Positions 44,022-54,100 are shown, counted from the first letter of the stretch. The stretch is 64,000 bases of DNA from Flaviaesturariibacter aridisoli (GCF_004343705.1 NZ_SKFH01000001.1:310001-374000), one strand, 5' to 3'. The notes: a model not told the origin generated them from the sequence alone. A program made the numbers and translations.

Positions 44022-44127
44022 GGGTCGAAATTCCGGAAGCCCGGCGCGCCGGCAAGGGGAAAAAGAACAGGTTTTTGCGGGAAAATCCCCGGCGGGTGGC
44101 TTTTGTACGCTGAAGCCGGTGAGAGCG

Positions 44128-44316
44128 ATCCCAAAAAAGTGCTTTTGGGGGCAGGAAGTTGCGTCGGATAGCGCCAAAAAGTACTTTTTAGCTGAAAAAG
44201 GCCGGCCGGGTAGCCCAAAACCGCGGTTTTGGGCAGGAAGACAGCCCGGATTGCGCTAAAACCGAGGTTTTAGCGGAAGTGGATCTGAAGGCTGGCTCGA
44301 AAAACGGGTTTGCGTT
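44128..44316. repeat. Ladder of palindromes at 41-bp spacing
   Basis: Four palindromes centred near 44140, 44182, 44223 and 44264 (steps about 41-42), with a weak fifth near 44306. The third is perfect (CCCAAAACCGCGGTTTTGGG, 44214-44233) and the fourth nearly so (CGCTAAAACC / GGTTTTAGCG, 44254-44275). The spacers share GGCAGGAAG...CCGGAT. The array lies in the 372-base gap upstream of dprA, where no gene is seen. Confidence 0.87.
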
Positions 44317-44355
44317 GGGAAAAGTTAGCGGATGGGGTTCGCGGACGCCTGCAAC

Positions 44356-44386
44356 CCTCAAAACCTTGAAAACCTCAAAACCTTCC
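44356..44386. repeat. Nonanucleotide-type repeat (TCAAAACCT)
   Basis: Three copies of TCAAAACCT or TGAAAACC, the reverse complement of the GGTTTTGA run at 21940-21984, ending eight bases before the stop of the PorE-like gene. Confidence 0.65.
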
Positions 44387-44393
44387 AGATCCA

Positions 44394-46307
44394 TTACTTC
44401 CCAATGATCTTGAGTTCCGTCCGCCGGTTCTGGGCGCGGCCCTCTTCCGTCTTGTTGTCGTCCACGGGCTGCGTGGCGCCGAATCCTTTGGCTTCGAGGC
44501 GCGCCGGCTTGATTCCTTTCTCCACCAGGTAGCGCACGACGGCGCGGGCCCGGTTATCGGAGAGCTTCTGGTTATCGGCGGCCGTGCCCACGTTGTCGGT
44601 ATGGCCCTGCAGCTGGATGCGCACGGTGGGATTGTCCTGCAGGAACTGCACCACGCGGTCGAGTTCCACCTGCGATTCGGGCTTCAGCTCGAACTTGTTC
44701 GTTTCGAAAAAGATGTTCCGTAGAACTACGGATGCGTTCACTTCGATCGGTTGCAGCGGGATGTCTTTGCGATACGTGGAGTCGGGCGTTTTCCCGCTCA
44801 GGAAATAATGATCGGAATAAAACAGGTAGCCGCGGCGCGCCACGTTGAACGCATAGTCTTTACCTACGGGCAGCGTCACCAGGTAGTTGCCGGTCTCGTC
44901 GGTCTGCACGCGCGACACTTCGCGGCGCGAGGCCAGGTCGACGAGCGAGAGCGCGGAAGGCAGGCCGGCTTTGGTTTTTGCATCGAACACGTTGCCCCGC
45001 ACCCAGAGCGTGCGCACGGGCTGCATTGAAGGGCGCATGTCGAAGCTGTAGATGTCCATGCTGCCGAGGCCGCCCGCACGGTCGGAGGCGTAGTAGGCGG
45101 TGACGCCGTCGGAGGCGATGCACAGCGCGCTTTCCTCGTCGATCGTGTTGATCGGGTAGCCCAGGTTTTCGGGCTTGCCCCACTTGCCGTCGGCGCCCTT
45201 GCGCACGAGGAAGAGGTCCTGGTTGCCGTAGCCGGTGAGGCCGTTGGAGGCGAAGTACAGCGTCTGGTTGTCGGCGTGGAGGAACGGCGTCAGCTCGTCG
45301 CCGGGCGTGTTGATCTCGGGGCCCAGGTTCTCGGGTTCACCCCAGCGTCCGTTGGGCAGCTGGTGGGCCACGTAGAGGTCGCTGCCGCCGTAGCCGCCGA
45401 AGCGTTTGCTGACGAAATACAGGTCTTTTTTATCGGGCGACAGGCAGGGCTGCGTTTCCCACTGATCGGAGTTGATGGAGCTGCCCAGGTTGACCGGTTC
45501 GCTCCAGCCTTCGCGCTGTCGGTACGAGATATAGAGGTCGCAGGAGCCGCGGCCATCGGGGCGGTAGCAACCGGTAAACACGAGCCAGTTGCCGTCCTGC
45601 GATACGTTCTGCGCGCCCTCATTCATCGGGGTGTTGATGCTTCCGTTGAGGTGATAGGCGGTGTCCCATTTCCCACCCTCGCGGTGGCTCAGGAAGAAGT
45701 CCTCGTTGCGTCCGTCGAGGCGGCGTGTGAAGATCATGTCGTTGCCGTCGATGGTGAGCGAAGGGAAGTATTCGGGTTCTTCGGTGTTGATACCGGGGCC
45801 GAGGTTGCGGGGATTGAACACGTAGTTGTCGGGGTGGCTGCGGGCCCAGTCGACGGCGAACTGGAAGCTTTTGCGGCGGTATTCGGCGGCCTTGCGCGTG
45901 TTGGCGCCGAGCTTAGGTTTGGCCAGCAGCGCGTCTACGGCTGCGAGCGCTTTTTCAAACTGGCCTTCGCCCGCCAGGGCAATGGCATAAGGCAGGCGGA
46001 TGTCGGTGAGGTAGGCGGTGTCGATGGCGAACGCCTTTTCGTAGTTGGCGATGCTCTGCTTGCGGTCTTTCAACTGGCTGTATACGCCGGCGAGCGACAC
46101 GTAGGCTTCGAGGTAACCGGGGTCGCGGCGGATGGCTTCCTGCAGGATGTCGCGGGCCTTGTTCATGTCCTCGCGGTCGATGGCGGCCAGTGCGGCGTCG
46201 TAGGCCTCTTGTGCTTTCTTATTGATTCGGGACGGGTCGTATTGCGCCTGCGCCACACCCAGGCACAGGAGCAGGCCGGCAAGCAGGAAGGGCCGCATCA
46301 GTTTCAT
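44394..46307 (-). CDS. PorE-like OmpA-family protein (TPR + propeller + CRD + OmpA)
   Basis: The 637-residue protein shows a signal peptide (1-21, ending AQAQ), tetratricopeptide repeats (about 25-150), a PD40/beta-propeller region with repeats such as SPDKKDLYFVSKRFGGYGGSDLY (about 165-430), a carboxypeptidase-regulatory-like domain (VRGNVFDAKTKAGLPSALSL) and a C-terminal OmpA peptidoglycan-binding domain (IQLQGHTDNVGTAADNQKLSDNRARAV). This exact order is that of PorE, a T9SS accessory protein of Porphyromonas. OmpA proteins of this architecture are numerous in Bacteroidota, so a paralogue is possible. No lipobox cysteine is seen. Confidence 0.8.
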   Translation of the reverse strand: MKLMRPFLLAGLLLCLGVAQAQYDPSRINKKAQEAYDAALAAIDREDMNKARDILQEAIRRDPGYLEAYVSLAGVYSQLKDRKQSIANYEKAFAIDTAYLTDIRLPYAIALAGEGQFEKALAAVDALLAKPKLGANTRKAAEYRRKSFQFAVDWARSHPDNYVFNPRNLGPGINTEEPEYFPSLTIDGNDMIFTRRLDGRNEDFFLSHREGGKWDTAYHLNGSINTPMNEGAQNVSQDGNWLVFTGCYRPDGRGSCDLYISYRQREGWSEPVNLGSSINSDQWETQPCLSPDKKDLYFVSKRFGGYGGSDLYVAHQLPNGRWGEPENLGPEINTPGDELTPFLHADNQTLYFASNGLTGYGNQDLFLVRKGADGKWGKPENLGYPINTIDEESALCIASDGVTAYYASDRAGGLGSMDIYSFDMRPSMQPVRTLWVRGNVFDAKTKAGLPSALSLVDLASRREVSRVQTDETGNYLVTLPVGKDYAFNVARRGYLFYSDHYFLSGKTPDSTYRKDIPLQPIEVNASVVLRNIFFETNKFELKPESQVELDRVVQFLQDNPTVRIQLQGHTDNVGTAADNQKLSDNRARAVVRYLVEKGIKPARLEAKGFGATQPVDDNKTEEGRAQNRRTELKIIGK

Positions 46308-46450
46308 CGGATGAAAGTAACGAGAGAAAGAACGCAGATCTGTTAAGATCCTCAGGATTTATCAAGATTCACTTTGCCGCTGAGGAACACCTGCGCCAAT
46401 CGCAACAATCAAAAAAAACAGCGTTCTTTCCCTTTTTGCCCCGCTTCCCG

Positions 46451-46499
46451 GCTCACGCCTCACGCCTCACGCTTCACGCTTCACGCTTCAGGCCTCACG
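46451..46499. repeat. Heptanucleotide array over the queE stop codon
   Basis: Seven heptamers (GCTCACG, CCTCACG, CCTCACG, CTTCACG, CTTCACG, CTTCAGG, CCTCACG). The last unit contains the queE TGA stop, so the array begins inside the gene end. Same family as 5605-5639 and 21176-21473. Confidence 0.88.
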
Positions 46500-47133
46500 G
46501 CACATTGATGTACTTGTGGATCTGCAGCGACAGCTGCCATTGGGGGTGTTCCTTTACATAGTCGATGATCAGCGGCGTCATCAGCCCGGCCTTGTCCCAT
46601 TCGGGCTGCAGGTACAGGCGGCAGGCCGGCTTCACCAGCGCTGCCCATTGCTCGGCCCAGGCAAAGTCCGATTTGTTGAACACCACCACCTTCAGCTCGT
46701 CGGCCTCCGCCACCACTTCGGGCAGTGGTGCTTTGAACTTTTTCGGCGACAGCGTGATCCAGTCCCACTGCCCGCTGAGCGGCGAGGAGCCGGAGGTTTC
46801 GATATGGGTGCGGATGCCCGCCGCGCGGAGGGCGGCCGTCAACCCGTCGAGGTTGTGCAGCAGGGGCTCGCCGCCCGTGATCACCACGATGGGGGCCGGG
46901 GTGGCCGTTACCAGTTCCGTCAGTTCGGGAATGCTCCGCTGCGGGTGCATCGAAGCGTCCCAACTATCTTTTACATCGCACCACACACAGCCCACGTCGC
47001 AGCCGCCGAGCCGGATAAAATAAGCCGCTTTGCCCTGGTACAGCCCTTCGCCCTGTAGCGTATAAAAATGCTCCATTACGGGCAGCGTGGCGGCCTGCGG
47101 CTGAACGGGTTCATCGGTGATCGGTATGGACAT
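46495..47133 (-). CDS. queE: 7-carboxy-7-deazaguanine synthase QueE
   Basis: QueE is a radical SAM enzyme that makes the 7-deazaguanine ring on the path to queuosine in tRNA. The 212-residue protein has the cluster-binding cysteines C45, C49 and C52 in GGCDVGCVWCDVK, preceded by YTLQGEGLYQGKAAYFIRLGG, and the SAM-contact VVITGGEPLLHNL and HIETSGSS motifs. ATG at 47133 is chosen for normal length. No other queuosine genes are adjacent. Confidence 0.92.
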   Translation of the reverse strand: MSIPITDEPVQPQAATLPVMEHFYTLQGEGLYQGKAAYFIRLGGCDVGCVWCDVKDSWDASMHPQRSIPELTELVTATPAPIVVITGGEPLLHNLDGLTAALRAAGIRTHIETSGSSPLSGQWDWITLSPKKFKAPLPEVVAEADELKVVVFNKSDFAWAEQWAALVKPACRLYLQPEWDKAGLMTPLIIDYVKEHPQWQLSLQIHKYINVP

Positions 47134-47143
47134 GAGAGAGACG

Positions 47144-47233
47144 TTTGTAGTTTGTTGTTTGTGGATTGTCGTTACGTCAGAAAAGTGGAAGCCGGCGTCA
47201 GCCAACTACAAACTTCAAACTACAAACCACAAG
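47144..47233. repeat. Inverted TTTGTAG heptamer element between queE and folD
   Basis: Left arm 47144-47171 (TTTGTAG, TTTGTTG, TTTGTGG, ATTGTCG) starts 10 bases upstream of the queE start. Right arm 47206-47233 (CTACAAA, CTTCAAA, CTACAAA, CCACAAG) ends six bases from the folD stop. It takes up nearly the whole gap between these genes. Confidence 0.87.
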
Positions 47234-47239
47234 CTGTTT

Positions 47240-48121
47240 TCAGTCGTAGTGCTTCAGCGCGCAGGCGTGAAACGTGTTCTTTAAGAGGGCGGCGATCGTC
47301 ATGGGGCCCACACCGCCCGGCACGGGGGTGATGAAGCCGGCCTTGGCCGACACTTCGTCGAAGGCCACGTCGCCGGCGATGCGGTAGCCGCGTTTGCGGG
47401 TCGGGTCGTCCACGCGGGTGATGCCCACGTCGATCACCACAGCGCCTTCTTTCACCATATCGGCCGTAACGAAGCCGGGGCGGCCCAGCGCGGCGATGAT
47501 GATGTCGGCGGAGCGGCACACTTCGGCGAGGTTCTTCGTGTGCGAATGGCAGATGGTGACGGTGGCGTTGCCCTGCGGGCCCGCGGCGCTGAGCAGGATG
47601 CTCATCGGGCGGCCCACGATGTTGCTGCGCCCGATCACCACGGCGTGCTTGCCGGCGGTCTCGATCTTGTAGTGCGCCAGCAGGAGCTGGATGCCATAGG
47701 GCGTTGCCGGGATGAAGGTCGGCTGGCCCAATACGAGGCGCCCCACGGTGCTCGGGTGAAACCCGTCCACGTCTTTCGACGGATCGATGGCATTGATAAT
47801 CTCTTCGGAAGAAATATGCGCCGGCAGCGGCAGCTGCACCAGGATGCCGTCTACGTCCGGGTCGCCGTTGAGCTCGCGGATCGTTTCCAGCAGGCGGAAG
47901 GCCGTGATGCTTTCCTCGAAGCGGATGAGGGTGGATTTAAAACCGACCTCCTCGCAGGCTTTCACTTTTGCGGCCACATAGGTTTCGCTGGCGCCGTTGG
48001 TTCCTACCAGGATGGCTACGAGGTGCGGCACTTCGCGGCCGTTCGAGGCGAGTTGCGCAACATCCAATTTGAGAGCATCCTTGATCGATTGTGCTGCGGC
48101 TTTCCCGTCCAAAATCTGCAT
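47240..48121 (-). CDS. folD: Methylenetetrahydrofolate dehydrogenase/cyclohydrolase FolD
   Basis: FolD is bifunctional: it interconverts 5,10-methylene-, methenyl- and 10-formyl-tetrahydrofolate using NADP. The 293 residues carry the folate site with Y48, K52 and K54 (TYVAAKVKACEEVG), the signatures DGILVQLPLP and KDVDGFHP, and the NADP-binding VIGRSNIVGRPM. ATG at 48121 gives the usual MQILDGK start and lies four bases after TACCTTTG. The longer ORF would read through the promoter. It is divergent from an outer-membrane protein gene. Confidence 0.96.
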   Translation of the reverse strand: MQILDGKAAAQSIKDALKLDVAQLASNGREVPHLVAILVGTNGASETYVAAKVKACEEVGFKSTLIRFEESITAFRLLETIRELNGDPDVDGILVQLPLPAHISSEEIINAIDPSKDVDGFHPSTVGRLVLGQPTFIPATPYGIQLLLAHYKIETAGKHAVVIGRSNIVGRPMSILLSAAGPQGNATVTICHSHTKNLAEVCRSADIIIAALGRPGFVTADMVKEGAVVIDVGITRVDDPTRKRGYRIAGDVAFDEVSAKAGFITPVPGGVGPMTIAALLKNTFHACALKHYD

Positions 48122-48125
48122 GCGG

Positions 48126-48133
48126 CAAAGGTA
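48126..48133 (-). promoter_or_regulatory. Promoter -7 box of folD
   Basis: TACCTTTG on the minus strand, four bases before the ATG. Confidence 0.7.
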
Positions 48134-48209
48134 AAATCCCGCCATTTGATGGGAAAAACATTTTGTTTTTCTGGTATCGGCCGGCGGAGCTTTGACAAAA
48201 CACCCTGCC

Positions 48210-49019
48210 ATGAGAAACATCCTCTTGCTCTTGCTGCTTGCAGCGCCCTGCTCCGTGCCGGCGCAAAGTGCGCTGGAACCCTATGCCACGCGCTACCGCG
48301 GCCTCGGCGCGCTGGCGCCCGGTTTCACCACGGCCGACGCACAGGAACACAACCCCGCCGCGATCGCTGCGCTCGAAAAGCCGTCGGCTACACTTTCTTC
48401 CGAGCAACGCTTCCTTCTGCCGGCACTTTCCAATTACCGCTTTCATGGCACCCTGCCCCTCCGCGGCGGCGGCGCGGGCCTCGGGATGGCCTTCGGCGGC
48501 AACCCCGACTGGCGGGAACTGTCGCTGCGGGGCAGCTATGCCCGCCGCCTCGGCACCCGCGCATCGGTGGGCATCAGTATCGAATGGATGCGCGCCGGCA
48601 GCAATGCCTACGGGCACGCCGGCGCGCTGCTCGCCTCCGCGGGGCTGCGCTGGGAGCTGGCGCCGGGCGTATATGGAGGCGTTCACCTCCAAAACCCGGC
48701 GCGCGTGCGCCTGGGCAAAGAAGGGGAGGAGCGGCTGCCCGCCCGCGCGGGGATCGGCCTTGCCTGGCAGGGCGGAACCAGCTGGTTGCTCGCTGCCGAC
48801 TTCACGCATCGCAGCGGCCAGCCACCGGCCCTTCTCGCCGGCGCCGAATACGTGCTGCTCCGGAAGCTGCGCGCCCGCTGCGGCATCGACAGTGCCGGCC
48901 CGGCTGCCTGGCTCGGCGCCGGCACACAGGCCGCCGGTCTTCGCCTGGACGTTACGGTTACCCTGCACCGCCAGCTGGGTGCCACACCCGCGCTGACCCT
49001 TATTTATCCTGCTCAATGA
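48210..49019 (+). CDS. Outer-membrane beta-barrel protein (unknown)
   Basis: The 269-residue protein has a signal peptide (about 1-18, ending PAQ) and a mature domain made of short amphipathic strands ending in aromatic or aliphatic residues (SNYRFHGTLPL, AGLGMAFGG, LSLRGSYARRLG, ASVGISIEW), typical of a PorV/FadL-like or generic beta barrel. The family cannot be named with confidence. It is followed by another envelope gene after only six bases and probably forms an operon with it. Confidence 0.68.
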   Translation: MRNILLLLLLAAPCSVPAQSALEPYATRYRGLGALAPGFTTADAQEHNPAAIAALEKPSATLSSEQRFLLPALSNYRFHGTLPLRGGGAGLGMAFGGNPDWRELSLRGSYARRLGTRASVGISIEWMRAGSNAYGHAGALLASAGLRWELAPGVYGGVHLQNPARVRLGKEGEERLPARAGIGLAWQGGTSWLLAADFTHRSGQPPALLAGAEYVLLRKLRARCGIDSAGPAAWLGAGTQAAGLRLDVTVTLHRQLGATPALTLIYPAQ

Positions 49020-49025
49020 TCCGTC

Positions 49026-50969
49026 ATGCGTTACCTCATGCTACTTGTAGAAATACTGGTCGCCTTCTGCGCTGCGGCGCAGGAACCCGACCAGCTGGAA
49101 CGGCGCCAGGAAGCCTCCGAGCGGACGGTGGAAGAAGAACCCCTCGTGCAGGAGTCCGAGTGGCGCCGGCGGCATCCCTTATGCGTCAATACCGCCACCG
49201 CCGACGAACTGCGCGGCCTTCCCGGACTAACGGAGCTGCAGGTGCAACGCCTGCTGGCCTGGCGGCGGCAGTTGGGCGCGCTGCTGGTGCCGGAGGAGCT
49301 CGCGGCGGTTCCGGGTTGGGATCCCGAAACAGTGCGCCGCCTGCGTCCCTACCTGACCACCGAGGCCGCCGCGCCGGCGCAACTCCGGCAGGCGCTTCGC
49401 GCCGGGGCGCACACAGTGCTGTTGCGGGCAGCCCGCCCCCTGCAGCTGCCCGAACCCTACGCCGCCGGCGACTATGCCGGCGGCCCGGAGCGCCTCCTGC
49501 TGCGTTACCGCTTTCGCAGCGAGCACCTGCGCGGCGGTGTCAGCCTCGAAAAGGATCCGGGCGAGCCATTGACCCCGGACTTTGCGTCGGCGCACCTCTA
49601 TTGGCAGGGCAGCGGGTTGCTGCGCACGCTGGCCCTCGGCGATTTTACCGTCAACATGGGGCAGGGGCTCATTCAATGGGACGCGCCAGCCTTCGGCGGT
49701 GCAGCCGACCTGGCTTCCCTCAAACGGCAGGGGCCCTTCCTGCAGCCGTTCCTGTCGGCCGATGAATACCATTTTTCCCGCGGCGCCGGCGTCACCCTGG
49801 AAAAGGGGGCCTGGCAACTGTCGCTCTACGCCTCGCTGCGCCGCCTGAGTGGCCGGATCGATTCGTCGGCGACAGCGCCTGTTATTACGTCCATCAATCG
49901 CTCCGGGTACCACCGCACCGCCTCCGAGCGGGCAGGAAGTGCCACGCTCGGCAGCCATGCCCTGGGCGGGCAGCTGCAGTGGGAGCGGGGAACGTTGCGC
50001 CTGGCCTTGAATGCCCGCTGGCTGCGTTTTTCGGCGCCCCTGGCTTCCGGCGGCAAGCCCTACGAGCGATTTGAGGCGCAAGGGCAGCAGCTGCGGCATA
50101 CCAGTATCGAATGGGGCCTTACCCGCGGCCCGGCCCATTTTTTCGGCGAAGCGGCGCTGGACGCGAAGGGCACAGTGGCTTTCGTGCAGGGACTTTTATT
50201 CAGCGGCGGCGCGCTCTGGGACGCCGCGCTCCAGTATCGCCATTTCCCGGCGCGCTACGCGGCTTTCGACGGCAACGCCGTAGGCCGGCGCACAGAGCCG
50301 CAAAACGAGGAGGGGCTTTATGTCGGTATCCAGCTTCACCCGGCGCAGGGGCCGCACCTCGAGGCCTGGGCCGAAGGCTACCGCTTTCCCTGGCTACGCT
50401 ACGGCGTGGATGCGCCCACGGGCGGCTTCAACGGCGGCGTGCAGGTAGGGTGGCGCCCCAACCGCAAGACCGAAGCCGGCATCCGGTACCGCTGCAGCAC
50501 GGAGGAGGAAACGGTAGCCGCCGGTTTGCCGATGGCGTTGCCGGCGGCCGTACGGCGGCGGGCCCTGCGCCTCCAGCTGGCGCAGGACTGGGGTAGCTGG
50601 AGGGGCTCTTTTCGTGCGGAGGGGCTCTGGATGGACGATGCATCCGGGCCACAGCGTGGCTTTGCCGAGTCGGTGTTGCTGAAGCTACCAACCTGGAACG
50701 GGGTGCGGGTAAGTCTGCAGGCGCATTATTACGACACCGACAGCTACGCCGCCCGCCTGTATCAATACACCGAGGGGGCGGGTGGGGGCAGCATCGGAAT
50801 TTTCTATGGAAGCGGGCAGCGCTATTCGCTCATCATGCAATATGATTTAACAAAGCACGTTCATGTCTCCGTGCAAGGAATCCGTACCCTCCCTATCTCC
50901 CGGCCGGGTGGTTCTCCGGCGGTCGATGCAGCCGTCACTGAGATCCGGACGCAGCTTTTCTGGCACTAG
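49026..50969 (+). CDS. Helix-hairpin-helix plus outer-membrane barrel protein
   Basis: The 647-residue protein begins with a signal peptide, then a ComEA-like pair of helix-hairpin-helix motifs: VNTATADELRGLPGLTELQVQRLLAWR and LVPEELAAVPGWDPETVRRLRPYL (about 53-108). The remaining 530 residues are beta strands of an outer-membrane barrel with the conserved piece LALGDFTVNMGQGLIQWD. This combination occurs widely in Bacteroidota; whether the helix-hairpin-helix part binds DNA at the cell surface or only resembles ComEA is unsettled. With DprA and the TfoX-like protein it is at least suggestive of DNA uptake. Confidence 0.78.
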   Translation: MRYLMLLVEILVAFCAAAQEPDQLERRQEASERTVEEEPLVQESEWRRRHPLCVNTATADELRGLPGLTELQVQRLLAWRRQLGALLVPEELAAVPGWDPETVRRLRPYLTTEAAAPAQLRQALRAGAHTVLLRAARPLQLPEPYAAGDYAGGPERLLLRYRFRSEHLRGGVSLEKDPGEPLTPDFASAHLYWQGSGLLRTLALGDFTVNMGQGLIQWDAPAFGGAADLASLKRQGPFLQPFLSADEYHFSRGAGVTLEKGAWQLSLYASLRRLSGRIDSSATAPVITSINRSGYHRTASERAGSATLGSHALGGQLQWERGTLRLALNARWLRFSAPLASGGKPYERFEAQGQQLRHTSIEWGLTRGPAHFFGEAALDAKGTVAFVQGLLFSGGALWDAALQYRHFPARYAAFDGNAVGRRTEPQNEEGLYVGIQLHPAQGPHLEAWAEGYRFPWLRYGVDAPTGGFNGGVQVGWRPNRKTEAGIRYRCSTEEETVAAGLPMALPAAVRRRALRLQLAQDWGSWRGSFRAEGLWMDDASGPQRGFAESVLLKLPTWNGVRVSLQAHYYDTDSYAARLYQYTEGAGGGSIGIFYGSGQRYSLIMQYDLTKHVHVSVQGIRTLPISRPGGSPAVDAAVTEIRTQLFWH

Positions 50970-51151
50970 GCCTGACCTCTATTCATTTCACCCTCAACAT
51001 TTTTTAAGGAGAAAAAAATTTTTTGTTAGAAAAAGTATAATTTGGCGCAGCATTTCCGCTTGAACTATTGTCTCTGCTTCAATAGTTCTCTTCTGCGGAG
51101 AACGCGATAGAATGTATTTAAGGCTTTTTAACACTTAAAAAACACGTCTCA

Positions 51152-54100
51152 ATGAGAAAATTTGCATCGCTCCTATCGATGTCAATGCTCGTTTGCACAT
51201 TGGCATTCGGACAGGCCCGTACGGTTACGGGTCAGGTTCGGGACGCGCAAGGGCAGCCGGTTCCTTTTGCTTCGGTGACTGAGGCAGGAACGAAGAACAC
51301 GGTTTCTGCTGATGCGAATGGTAACTTCACCATCCGCGTCGGTAACAATGCCAGCCGTCTGAACGTATCCGCTACCGGATTCAGCAATCAGACCATCAAT
51401 TTTACGGGTAACGCTGCCACCGTGCAGCTCGAACGCCGCAACGACCAGCTCGAAACCGTGGTGATCACGGGCGGTCTGGGTATTCGTCGCCAGGCCCGTG
51501 AAGTAGGCTACGCCGCTACCTCCGTTACTGGCCGCACGCTGACCGCCGGTAAGGCCGTTAACGTACAGCAGGCCCTGACCGGTAAGGTGTCGGGTCTCAA
51601 CGTAACCACCACGAACAGCAGCGTTTTCGAGAGCTCGAAGCTGCTGATCCGCGGTATCCGCTCGCTCACCGGTAACAACCAGCCGATGCTGGTAGTAGAC
51701 GGTGTGCCGACGCCCCTCGGTTTCCTCTCCACTATTCCTCCGGGCGACATCCAGGACGTAACCGTTCTGAAGTCGGCCGCTTCCGCCGCTATCTATGGTC
51801 CCGACGCCGTTAACGGTGTGATCGTAGTTTCGACGAAGCGTGGTACCGGCAGCCGCCTCAACATCACCTTCAGCTCCACGGTGCAGGCTGCCCGCGTAGC
51901 GTACTTCCCCAAGATCCAGCGCCGCTTCGGTGCCGGTGCCGGTGAAACGCTCGACCAGTATGGCAACTACGGCTACGTAGAGTATGAAAACCAGATGTAC
52001 GGACCTGAGTTCGACGGTTCTATCCGCCCGATCGGTCCCGTTCTGGAAGACGGCTCGCAGCAGTTCGGCCCCTACTCGGACCTGCACTTCAAAGACAAAA
52101 CGAACTTCTTCAACACCGGCCTGACCTGGCAGAACTCCGTGTCGGTTGCCGGCCAGGACTTCTTCTTCAGCGTCGACGACGCCAACGTGAAGGGCCTGAT
52201 GCCGAAAGACAAGAACCGTCGTACTTCCTTCCGCTTCAACGGTGGTAAGAAATCCGGCAAGTTCAACGTTGACTACGGTATCAACTATATCCTCGGCAAC
52301 TACGACATCGTGAACGAAAGCGGCATCGCCAGCCTGTACCCGCGTACTTACGGTGGTTCCATCTTCTTCCAGGTGCTGCAGACCCCGAGCAACGTTCCCC
52401 TGAACGATTACAAAGACTGGCAGAACAACAAGTTCGCCCAGTATTCCAACTACTACAACGGTTACGCCATCAACCCGTACTGGGGTATCGACAACGTCCG
52501 CACCAAGGGCCGTTCCGACGATATCATGGGCAACATCAACCTGGGCTACCAGATCGTTCCCTGGCTGAAGGCTAACGTACGTGTTGGTACCAACCTTGAT
52601 TTCTACAGCAACAAGAGCACGACCGCTCCGATCTTCGTGACCGACTTCGCTAAGTCGCACCGCGATGGTACCCAGTACGGCGCTGACCGCCCCGGCTCGG
52701 TAAATGATCAGTCCGGTTACTCTTCCCGCATCAACCTCGAGTACTTCCTGAACGGTGAGAAGAACTTCAGCGACTTCAACGTTCGTTACATCGCAGGTGG
52801 CATGATGCGTCAGAACCGCCAGAAGGACGTTGGCATCACGGGTAACAACCTCGTGGTTCCCTACCTGTTCAACGTAGGTTCGCGCTCCGGTGAAGCCACC
52901 GTGGCCGAGCAGACCGTACAGAACCGCCTCCTGTCCGCTTTCGGTAGCGTAGGTGTTGGCTACAAAGGCTGGGCATTTGTGGAATTCACCGGTCGTAACG
53001 ACTGGGATAGCCGCCTGCTCGCCGACAGCCGCTCGTTCTTCTACCCTGGTGTGAACGGTTCGCTGATCCTGTCCGACGCTATCGGCCTGATCAAGAACAG
53101 CCGCACGGTATCGTACGCCAAACTGCGTGCTGCCTGGTCCAAGTCGGGTAACGTAAACCTCGGTACGTACGCTACTCTGGCTACGTTCAGCCAGCCTGCT
53201 GGTTTCCCCTTCGGTAACAACGCTGGCTACACGGCAGGTAACACTACGCCGGACGCCAACCTGAAGCCTGAGTTCGTGGAAACGAAAGAAGTAGGTGTTG
53301 AAGTGAGCTTCCTCAAGAACCGCATCAACCTCGAGGCTACGTACTACCACCAGAACAACACCAACCAGATCCTGACGATCCAGCAGTCCTGGGCTTCCGG
53401 TTATCCGACCGCGATCGCCAACGCCGCTGACTTCAAGAACTACGGTTTCGAAGGTGACCTGAACCTGACTCCGCTTGTGAAAGTGGGTAAGGCAGCCATC
53501 AACTTCAAGTTCAACGCGCACTACAACAACAACGAAGTAATCCGCACGCTGAACGACGCCAACGTAGTAGTAGGTGCCAGCTCGACCTTTACCCAGAACT
53601 CCGGTTCGTCGCCCAGCGCCAGCAACATCGCTGTGGTTGGTATGCCGGCCTTCGCCTTCCAGCTGACCGACTACAACCGCGATCCTCAGGGCCGCGTGAT
53701 CGTAGACGAGCTGACGGGTATGCCGAGCCTCGCTTCTGCTCCCGTTATCAAAGGTCGTTCGCTGCCCCTGTGGACCCTCGGCTTCACGCCTTCGGTTGCC
53801 ATCGGTCAGTTCAACTTCTCGATGACCTGGGATTACAAGACGGGCCACAACTTCTACTCGCAGCTTGGCTCCGACATGGACTTCTCCGGTATCTCCGAGC
53901 GCAGTGCTGAGTACGGCCGTCGTCGCTTCGTGTTCCCCAACTCTGTAATCGGTATCACAGACGCCCAGGGCAAAGTGATCGGCTACCGTCCGAACACCGA
54001 CGTACAGGTTCAGGATGGCAACTACAGCTTCTGGGCCAACGCCGCTACCAACGAGTCGATCGCTACGAACTACTTCGCTTCTGCCGCCGCCTGGCGTCTG

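Noticed and set aside
44128-44316. A row of rho-independent terminators
   Set aside because: The palindromes are AT-rich at the outside and lack T-runs after the stems; regular 41-base spacing also does not fit terminators.
47540-49765. A 741-codon plus-strand ORF across folD and the following genes
   Set aside because: It crosses folD in antisense and two outer-membrane protein genes out of frame; the arginine/proline/alanine-rich translation is typical of high-GC shadows.
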